Assembly (NCBI RefSeq): GCF_001905725.1
Contig: NZ_LIWB01000025.1
Coordinates: forward strand, 1-64,000
Direction: 5' to 3'
DNA: 64,000 bases
DNA from: Streptomyces sp. CB02400
GTDB lineage: Bacteria > Actinomycetota > Actinomycetes > Streptomycetales > Streptomycetaceae
Shown one piece after another: positions 58,074 through 64,000 of the stretch. Both the position numbers and the translations under genes were made by a program. The notes beneath the pieces are model-generated. The model saw only the letters and a list, made by a program, of their open reading frames with translations. It had not been told where the DNA came from and did not search any database. Positions within the stretch are counted from its first letter, which is position 1. Every line of letters starts with the position of its first letter.

Positions 58074-59339
58074 ATGGAAAGCTTCTCGCTGATCCTCGCG
58101 ATTGTGGTGGTGACCGCACTCGCGTTCGATTTCACGAACGGTTTCCACGACACCGCGAACGCGATGGCAACGACCATTTCGACCGGTGCTCTCAAACCCA
58201 AGGTCGCGGTGGCCATGTCCGCCGTGCTGAACCTTGTGGGCGCCTTCCTCTCGGTGGAGGTCGCCAACACGATCTCCAAAGGACTCGTCGACGAGTCCGG
58301 CATCCGTCCCGAGGTCATCTTCGCCGCGTTGGTCGGCGCGATCCTCTGGAACCTCCTGACCTGGCTGGTCGGTCTGCCGTCCAGCTCCTCGCACGCCCTC
58401 ATGGGCGGTCTGATCGGCGCCGCCGTCGCCTCCGCCGGCCTCGGCGCGGTCCACGGCGACGTCCTCGTCACCAAGGTCCTGCTCCCCGCGATCGCCGCCC
58501 CGCTGGTGGCCGGCCTCGCCGCCATGTTCGCCACCCGGCTGACCTACCGCCTGGGCCGGAAGGCCGACGGCAAGGCCTCCGAGAAGGGCTACCGCGCCGG
58601 GCAGATCGCCTCCGCCGGCCTGGTCTCCCTGGCCCACGGCACCAACGACGCCCAGAAGACGATGGGCATCATCACCCTCGCCCTGGTCGCCGGCGGCTCG
58701 CTCGCCCCCGACTCCGACCCGCCGCTGTGGGTCATCCTCTCCGCGGGCATCGCCATCGCGATGGGCACCTACCTCGGCGGCTGGCGCATCATCCGCACCA
58801 TGGGCAAGGGCCTGACCGACCTCCAGCCGCAGCAGGGCTTCGCCGCCCAGACCAGTGCCGCGACGGTCATCCTGGCCTCCTCGCACCTCGGCTTCTCCCT
58901 CTCCACCACGCATTCCGTTTCCGGTTCCGTGATGGGCGCGGGCCTGGGCCGCAAGGGGGGTGTCGTCCGCTGGTCGACGGCCACCCGGATGTTCGTCGCC
59001 TGGGGCCTGACCCTGCCGGCGGCGGCCCTGGTCGCGGCGCTCGCCGAGTGGGTCTGCGGCTTCGGTGACTGGGGCACCGCCCTCGTGGCCGTCTTCCTGG
59101 TCGCCTCCAGCGCCGCCATCTGGAAGATCTCCCGGCGCGAGGTCGTCGACCACACCAACGTCAACGACCACGACGGGGGGCCGGACGAGGAGCCTTCCGG
59201 CGTGGTGACGCAGGCGATGGCCGCGGTGACCCCGCCCCCGGCGGGCACCGTGACCGACGACCTCTCGGCCACCATCCCGGCGCCGGTCCCCACCGATCCG
59301 GCGGCCCCCTCGGCCCCGCCGGCCGCGACCACCGTCTGA
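58074..59339 (+). CDS. pitH: Inorganic phosphate transporter, Pit (PitH) type
   Basis: 421 residues, ATG at 58074; ribosome binding site is weak. About ten membrane segments with the two Pit signature repeats: DFTNGFHDTANAMATTISTG near residue 20 and SLAHGTNDAQKTMGIITLAL near 190. The C-terminal tail is Pro/Ala-rich. Pit carriers bring in phosphate with a cation. PHO boxes just upstream indicate control by PhoR-PhoP. A small membrane protein gene follows 40 bp downstream and is probably co-transcribed. Confidence 0.95.
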   Translation: MESFSLILAIVVVTALAFDFTNGFHDTANAMATTISTGALKPKVAVAMSAVLNLVGAFLSVEVANTISKGLVDESGIRPEVIFAALVGAILWNLLTWLVGLPSSSSHALMGGLIGAAVASAGLGAVHGDVLVTKVLLPAIAAPLVAGLAAMFATRLTYRLGRKADGKASEKGYRAGQIASAGLVSLAHGTNDAQKTMGIITLALVAGGSLAPDSDPPLWVILSAGIAIAMGTYLGGWRIIRTMGKGLTDLQPQQGFAAQTSAATVILASSHLGFSLSTTHSVSGSVMGAGLGRKGGVVRWSTATRMFVAWGLTLPAAALVAALAEWVCGFGDWGTALVAVFLVASSAAIWKISRREVVDHTNVNDHDGGPDEEPSGVVTQAMAAVTPPPAGTVTDDLSATIPAPVPTDPAAPSAPPAATTV

Positions 59340-59379
59340 CCGCGACCCGGTAGACCCGGTACGAAGGAAGAAGAGCACC

Positions 59380-59601
59380 ATGAAGATCGACTGGGCGGCC
59401 CTCGGTTCCGTCTTCGGCGTCAGCCTCGTGGTCACCGTGGCCCTGGTGGGCCTGTTCACCCTCGGCATCAACGGCCTGTCCCGCCGCGAGCGGGCCGCCG
59501 CCCAGGGCCAGTCCGCGGCCCTGGCGGTCACCGGCGCCTACGTCTGCTTCGCGGCGTGCGCGGCGGCGGTGGGGTACGGCATCTACCTGATCATGGCCTG
59601 A
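59380..59601 (+). CDS. Small membrane protein co-transcribed with pitH
   Basis: 73 residues, ATG at 59380 after AAGGAAGAAG. Two membrane segments (GVSLVVTVALVGLFTLGI and LAVTGAYVCFAACAAAVGYG) joined by a short basic loop (SRRERAAAQGQ). It is conserved beside pit genes in Streptomyces to my knowledge, without known function; an accessory role in phosphate uptake is inferred from position. Confidence 0.8.
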   Translation: MKIDWAALGSVFGVSLVVTVALVGLFTLGINGLSRRERAAAQGQSAALAVTGAYVCFAACAAAVGYGIYLIMA

Positions 59602-59760
59602 TCGCGGGCCGCACCCGTACGAGCGCATACGAGCGGGCGGTGCGGGGGCCACGGCTCCCGCACCGCCCGCTCGCGTGTGCGCACCCCCGCGCCCCCGCAC
59701 CCCCGCTCGCGGGTTCACCCACCGGAGCCCCTCTGTGGGCCTCAGCACACTTCAGCCTCG

Positions 59761-59940
59761 CAGGTCAACGGCAAGTTGACGGCCCTTCCGGGGCCGTGGT
59801 GGACTGCCTCAGCCACTACGGCGGCAGGAGAGGAAGCCGGTGCGATTCCGGCGCGGTCCCGCCACTGTCACCGGGGTGAACACCCCGGGAGCCAGGAACT
59901 CTCACCGCCGGTCTCGTCGAACCAGGGCGTGGACACCCTG
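59761..59940 (+). promoter_or_regulatory. Cobalamin riboswitch
   Basis: The class signature is clear: GGAAGCCGGTGCGATTCCGG, GCGGTCCCGCCACTGT (B12 box, 59852-59868), then CCGGGGTGAACACCCCGG and AGCCAGGAACTC. The 5' boundary is approximate. A CAGGG/CCCTG hairpin at 59923-59940 lies immediately before the ribosome binding site of the short ORF and could be the expression platform. It should repress the cobD-cobQ-cobN genes when adenosylcobalamin is plentiful. Confidence 0.93.
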
Positions 59941-59957
59941 AGTGAGGACATAACGCC

Positions 59958-60038
59958 ATGCGCGGCTGCCTGCCGAGGTCGATCAGCGACACACCGCCCC
60001 GCTCCGGGGCCACTCCCGCCGGATCCGTCACCGGCTGA
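59958..60038 (+). CDS. 26-codon leader ORF between riboswitch and cobD
   Basis: ATG at 59958 preceded by TGAGTGAGGA (59939-59949); reads MRGCLPRSISDTPPRSGATP to TGA at 60036-60038. The stop is four bases before the cobD ATG, and cobD has no recognisable ribosome binding site of its own. A role in translational coupling is inferred. The peptide has no known family. Confidence 0.45.
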   Translation: MRGCLPRSISDTPPRSGATPAGSVTG

Positions 60039-60042
60039 CCCC

Positions 60043-60984
60043 ATGGGTGCCGATCGCGTGTTCGCGTACGGCGCCGCCGCCGGCCTCCTCGGCGACCTGC
60101 TGTTCGGCGATCCCCGCCGAGGGCATCCGGTCGCCGCTTTCGGGCGGGCCGCGGCTGCCGTGGAACGGGTGCTGTGGCGGGACGACCGCGGCCGGGGCGC
60201 GGTGCACACCGCCGTGTGCGTCGGCGGGACCGTCGCGCTGGGCACCCTCGCCTCCCGCTGCGTACGCTCCTCCCCCGCCGCTTCCGCCGCCCTGACCGGT
60301 GTCGCCACCTGGGCCGTCGTCGGCGGGACCTCGCTGGCCCGGGAGGCCCGCACCATCGGGCGGGCGCTGGAGGCCGGGGACGTCGAGGCGGCGCGGGCGC
60401 GGCTGCCGCACCTGTGCGGCCGGGACCCGCAGGCCCTGGACGCCGACGGGATCGCCCGCGCGGTGGTCGAGTCCGTCGCCGAGAACACCTCCGACGCCGT
60501 GGTGGGCGCGCTGGTGTGGGGTGCCGTCGCCGGGGTGCCGGGCCTGCTCGGGTTCCGGGCCGTCAACACGCTGGACGCGATGGTCGGCCACAAGTCCCCC
60601 CGCCACCTCCGCTACGGCTGGGCCTCCGCCCGCCTCGACGACGTCGCCGGGTGGCCCGGGGCGCGGCTGACCGCCGTCCTCGCCGCGCTCGCGGGACCGG
60701 ACCCGCGCGGGGCCGTGCGGGCGTGGCGCGCGGACGCGGCGAAGCACCCCAGCCCCAACGCCGGGCCCGTCGAGGCGTCCTTCGCGGGCGCGCTCGGCGT
60801 ACGGCTCGGCGGGACCCTCTCCTACGGCGGGCGGGTCGAGCACCGGCCCGTGCTCAACGGCGGCGGGCGGGCCGTCGCCGTGTCCGACATCGACCGGGCG
60901 GTACGGCTCTCGCGGCGGGTCGGCTGGCTCGCGCTCGCGGCCGGCGCCGCCGCGCGGAGCGTCATGAAGGGACGTGCATCGTGA
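60043..60984 (+). CDS. cobD: Adenosylcobinamide-phosphate synthase CobD/CbiB
   Basis: 313 residues, ATG at 60043 (MGADRVFAYGAAAGLLGDLL). Membrane protein with four or five segments; family signatures are LLFGDPRRGHPVAAFG, VVESVAENTSDAVVGALVWG and FRAVNTLDAMVGHKSPR and the AKHPSPNAGPVEASFAGAL stretch. It attaches aminopropanol phosphate to adenosylcobyric acid. Its stop overlaps the cobQ start (GTGA). The riboswitch and leader ORF lie directly upstream. Confidence 0.94.
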   Translation: MGADRVFAYGAAAGLLGDLLFGDPRRGHPVAAFGRAAAAVERVLWRDDRGRGAVHTAVCVGGTVALGTLASRCVRSSPAASAALTGVATWAVVGGTSLAREARTIGRALEAGDVEAARARLPHLCGRDPQALDADGIARAVVESVAENTSDAVVGALVWGAVAGVPGLLGFRAVNTLDAMVGHKSPRHLRYGWASARLDDVAGWPGARLTAVLAALAGPDPRGAVRAWRADAAKHPSPNAGPVEASFAGALGVRLGGTLSYGGRVEHRPVLNGGGRAVAVSDIDRAVRLSRRVGWLALAAGAAARSVMKGRAS

Positions 60985-62492
60985 GCGGTGGGGGTCTGCT
61001 GGTCGCCGGGACCACCTCGGACGCCGGCAAGAGCGTCGTGACCGCCGGGATCTGCCGGTGGCTGGTGCGGCAGGGTGTGAAGGTCGCGCCGTTCAAGGCG
61101 CAGAACATGTCGCTGAACTCGTTCGTGACCCGGGAGGGCGCCGAGATCGGGCGGGCGCAGGCCATGCAGGCCCAGGCCTGCCGGGTCGAGCCGACCGCGC
61201 TGATGAACCCGGTGCTGCTCAAGCCGGGCGGCGAGCGGTCCAGCCAGGTGGTGCTGCTGGGCAGGCCCGTCGGGGAGATGAGCGCCCGCGGGTACCACGG
61301 AGGGCGGCAGCAGCGGCTGCTCGGCACGGTGCTGGACTGTCTGGAGCAGTTGCGGGGCACGTATGACGCGGTGATCTGTGAGGGGGCCGGCAGCCCGGCC
61401 GAGATCAATCTGCGCCGCACCGACATCGTCAACATGGGGATCGCCCGGGGCGCCCGGCTGCCGGTTCTCGTGGTCGGCGACATCGACCGGGGCGGCGTCT
61501 TCGCGTCCTTCTTCGGCACCGTCGCCCTGCTCTCCCCCGAGGACCAGGAGCTGGTCGCCGGGTTCCTGGTGAACAAGTTCCGGGGCGACGTGTCGCTGCT
61601 GGAGCCGGGCCTGGAGATGCTGCACGGCCTGACCGGGCGGCGGACGTACGGCGTGCTGCCCTTCCGGCACGGTCTCGGCATCGACGAGGAGGACGGGCTG
61701 CGGGTGTCCTTGCGGGGCACCGTGCGGGAGTCCGTGGTCGCCGCGCCGGTCGGCGAGGACGTGCTGCGGGTCGCCGTGTGCGCGGTGCCGCTGATGTCCA
61801 ACTTCACCGACGTGGACGCGCTCGCCGCCGAACCGGGTGTCGTGGTGCGGTTCGTGGACCGTCCCGAGGAGCTGGCCGACGCCGACCTCGTGGTCGTACC
61901 GGGCACGCGCGGGACCGTACGGGCGCTGGAGTGGCTGCGGGAGCGCGGGCTCGCGGACGCGCTGCGGCGACGGGCGGCCGAGGGGCGGCCCGTGCTCGGG
62001 ATCTGCGGCGGCTTCCAGGTCCTCGGGGAGCACATCGAGGACGACGTCGAGAGCCGCGCGGGGCACGTGGACGGGCTCGGCATCCTGCCCGTGCGGGTGC
62101 GGTTCGCCCGCGAGAAGACGCTCACCCGGCCCGTCGGACAGGCCCTCGGGGAGCCCGTCGAGGGGTACGAGATCCATCACGGGGTCGCCGAGGTCACAGC
62201 GGGCGAACCCTTCTTGGACGGCTGCCGCGTCGGGCAGACCTGGGGCACGCACTGGCACGGCTCGCTGGAGTCGGACGGTTTCCGGCGGGCCTTCCTGCGC
62301 GAGGTGGCGCGGGCCGCGGGGCGCCGCTTCGTACCGGCCCCCGACACCTCGTTCGCCGCGCTGCGCGAGGAGCAGCTCGACCGGCTCGGCGACCTGATCG
62401 AACAGCACGCGGACACGGACGCGCTGTGGCGGCTCATCGAGTCCGGCGCGCCACAAGGACTGCCTTTCATTCCACCGGGAGCGCCCGCATGA
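60981..62492 (+). CDS. cobQ: Cobyric acid synthase CobQ/CbiP
   Basis: 503 residues, GTG at 60981. N-terminal P-loop-like ATPase domain (VAGTTSDAGKS, PFKAQNMSLNSFVTREG, NPVLLKPGGERSSQVVLLG) and C-terminal class I glutamine amidotransferase domain (LGICGGFQVLG with the nucleophile Cys, YEIHHGV with the His). It amidates four carboxylates of adenosylcobyrinic acid diamide. It overlaps cobN by four bases (ATGA). Confidence 0.96.
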   Translation: MSGGGLLVAGTTSDAGKSVVTAGICRWLVRQGVKVAPFKAQNMSLNSFVTREGAEIGRAQAMQAQACRVEPTALMNPVLLKPGGERSSQVVLLGRPVGEMSARGYHGGRQQRLLGTVLDCLEQLRGTYDAVICEGAGSPAEINLRRTDIVNMGIARGARLPVLVVGDIDRGGVFASFFGTVALLSPEDQELVAGFLVNKFRGDVSLLEPGLEMLHGLTGRRTYGVLPFRHGLGIDEEDGLRVSLRGTVRESVVAAPVGEDVLRVAVCAVPLMSNFTDVDALAAEPGVVVRFVDRPEELADADLVVVPGTRGTVRALEWLRERGLADALRRRAAEGRPVLGICGGFQVLGEHIEDDVESRAGHVDGLGILPVRVRFAREKTLTRPVGQALGEPVEGYEIHHGVAEVTAGEPFLDGCRVGQTWGTHWHGSLESDGFRRAFLREVARAAGRRFVPAPDTSFAALREEQLDRLGDLIEQHADTDALWRLIESGAPQGLPFIPPGAPA

Positions 62493-64000
62493 GCACTGTG
62501 TTGTTGTTGTCGACCGCCGACACTGACCTGCTGGCGGCCCGTGCCTCCGGCGCCTCCTACCGGATCGGCAACCCGACCCGCGTGGACGTGGCGGACGAGC
62601 TGCCCGCGCTGCTGGACGGGGCGGACCTCGCCGTCGTACGGCTGCTGGGCGGCAAGCGCGCCTGGGAGGACGGGCTCGCGGCACTGAAGGCGTCCGGGAT
62701 CCCGGCGGTGCTGCTCGGCGGGGAGGCCGTGCCGGACGCGGAACTCATGGCCGAGTCGACGGTCCCGGCCGGTGTGGTGGCGGAGGCGCTGCGGTACCTC
62801 GTCGAGGGCGGCCCGGACAACCTCACCGAACTGGCCCGGTTCCTGTCGGACACCGTGCTGCTGACCGGCGAGGGGTTCGAGGAGCCGCGCAAGATGCCGG
62901 AGTACGGCGTCCACGGCGAACGCCCCCTGGAACAGGGCCGCCCGACGGTCGGCGTGCTCTTCTACCGGGCACACGAACTGAGCGGCAACACCGCCTTCGT
63001 GGACACGCTGTGCGACGCGATCGAGGCGCGGGGCGCCAACGCCCTTCCCGTCTACTGCGGTTCGCTGCGCGGCGCTGATCCCGAGCTGTACGCCCTGTTG
63101 TCGAAGGCCGACACCCTCGTCGCCACCGTGCTCGCGGCCGGGGGCACGCACGCCTCGCAGGCTTCGGCGGGCGGCGACGAGGAGGCCTGGGACATCGGGG
63201 CGCTCGCCGACCTGGACGTGCCGGTGCTGCAAGGACTGTGTCTGACGTCCTCGCGCGCCGCGTGGGAGGAGTCCGACGCCGCCCTGTCCCCCATGGACGC
63301 GGCGATGCAGGTCGCCATCCCGGAGTTCGACGGCCGGCTGATCACGGTTCCGTTCTCCTTCAAGGAGCAGGGCCCCGACGACGTCCCGGTGTACGTCGCC
63401 GACCCGGAGCGGGCCGCGCGGGTGGCCGGGATCGCCGTACGGCACGCCCGGCTGGGGCACAAGCCGAACGCCGAGAAGAAGCTCGCGCTGGTCTTCACCG
63501 CGTACCCGACGAAGCACTCGCGCGTCGGCAACGCGGTGGGGCTCGACACCCCGGCCTCGGCGGTACGGGTGCTGGACGCGCTGCGGGAGGCGGGCTACGC
63601 CCTGACCGGATATCCGGACAACGGCGACGAGTTGATCCACCGGCTGATCGAGGCCGGTGGCCACGACGTCGAGTGGCTGACCGAGGAGCAGTTGGCCGCC
63701 GCGCCCGCGCGGGTGCCGTTGGCGGACTACCGGGCCTGGTTCGAGAAGCTGGACCCGGAGCTGCGGGACGGGATGCGGGAGGCGTGGGGCGAGCCGCCGG
63801 GGTCGCTGTACGTCGACGGGGAGGACATCGTCCTCGCGTCGCTTCAGTTCGGGAACGTCGTGGTGATGATCCAGCCGCCGCGCGGCTTCGGGGAGAACCC
63901 GATCGCGATCTACCACGACCCCGACATGCCGCCGTCGCACCACTACATGGCGGCCTACCGCTGGCTGGAGGCTGCGGCATCGGAGGGGGGCTTCGGCGCC
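62489..64000 (+). CDS. cobN: Cobaltochelatase subunit CobN (partial, cut by window end)
   Basis: ATG at 62489; the frame stays open through the right edge at 64000, so only the first 504 or so residues of about 1200 are visible. Recognisable segments: RPTVGVLFYRAHELSGNTAF, VTVLAAGG-like VATVLAAGGTHASQ, VPVLQGLCLTSS and FTAYPTKHSRVGNAVGLDTP. CobN is the large subunit of the ATP-dependent enzyme that inserts cobalt into hydrogenobyrinate diamide. It shows the aerobic cobalamin route. Confidence 0.95.
   Translation, partial: MSTVLLLSTADTDLLAARASGASYRIGNPTRVDVADELPALLDGADLAVVRLLGGKRAWEDGLAALKASGIPAVLLGGEAVPDAELMAESTVPAGVVAEALRYLVEGGPDNLTELARFLSDTVLLTGEGFEEPRKMPEYGVHGERPLEQGRPTVGVLFYRAHELSGNTAFVDTLCDAIEARGANALPVYCGSLRGADPELYALLSKADTLVATVLAAGGTHASQASAGGDEEAWDIGALADLDVPVLQGLCLTSSRAAWEESDAALSPMDAAMQVAIPEFDGRLITVPFSFKEQGPDDVPVYVADPERAARVAGIAVRHARLGHKPNAEKKLALVFTAYPTKHSRVGNAVGLDTPASAVRVLDALREAGYALTGYPDNGDELIHRLIEAGGHDVEWLTEEQLAAAPARVPLADYRAWFEKLDPELRDGMREAWGEPPGSLYVDGEDIVLASLQFGNVVVMIQPPRGFGENPIAIYHDPDMPPSHHYMAAYRWLEAAASEGGFGA

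Overview
The window is a stretch of core chromosome from a Streptomyces (or very close relative). GC is very high, translated start codons are often GTG, codon third positions are almost always G/C, and several genes are typical of the genus: a chaplin, a streptophobe-type membrane protein, a Gbn-like GATC-binding protein, a FHA-ABC exporter and an SGM_5486-type mini-protein. Gene order strongly resembles the chpE to cobN segment of Streptomyces coelicolor; that is my recollection of the genome, not a search. No integrase, transposase, prophage, CRISPR array or tRNA was seen. About 64 protein genes are called.

Layout. 1-398: promoter and leader of a ribosomal RNA operon that is transcribed leftwards out of the window. 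395-6787: alkyladenine glycosylase, Spo0M-like protein, PEBP protein, HNH nuclease, SPFH/NfeD pair, ABC ATPase and a protein of unknown function. 7033-11202: chaplin ChpE, a NarL-type two-component pair, and a coupled SDR/QueA-like pair. 11203-12278: secreted lytic transglycosylase behind a structured 5' leader. 12370-21976: FHA-ABC exporter, streptophobe protein, SerB, SixA, two mini-proteins, a CynX-type MFS carrier and a divergent FadR-type regulator. 22052-28717: fabG-fabI, a small secreted protein, TldD/PmbA and TyrS. 28837-33493: GlsB-type protein, DUF3099 protein, small zinc-ribbon protein, MoaA and a DUF485/acetate symporter pair. 33761-41882: tandem subtilases, a CoA-transferase with apparently permuted domains, a CopD-like protein, a DEDDh exonuclease, a zinc protein and SURF1. 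42063-47170: symporter, ECF-like sigma factor, membrane protein, GH15 glucanase/trehalase and a divergent SDR. 47320-50424: Asp23/AmaP envelope cluster. 50570-57932: enoyl-CoA hydratase, Gbn-like protein, ABC-F ATPase, a large helicase-C-like/unknown protein, alpha/beta hydrolase and class II aldolase. 58005-64000: PHO boxes and a Pit phosphate transporter, then a cobalamin riboswitch ahead of cobD-cobQ-cobN, the last cut by the window end.

How genes work together. Clear transcription units, judged by 1-8 base overlaps, are: sensor kinase/response regulator, SDR/QueA-like, fabG-fabI, tldD-pmbA, DUF485-symporter, symporter-sigma-membrane protein, the Asp23 cluster, and cobD-cobQ-cobN. Several hairpins mark the ends of units.

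Most interesting signals: (1) a leader at 11439-11535 with an 11-bp closing stem that shares bases with an anti-Shine-Dalgarno stem, like a switch; (2) an 86-bp duplication between tldD and pmbA that created a mini-ORF coupled at both ends; (3) a class III CoA-transferase whose C-terminal-type segment comes first; (4) a 26-codon ORF between the cobalamin riboswitch and a cobD gene without its own ribosome binding site; (5) five GATC sites in 69 bp upstream of the Gbn-like gene; (6) tandem degenerate Asp23-like domains in the 49681 gene; (7) a dispersed repeat family with a GTGCCG/CGGCAC hairpin present at four gene ends.
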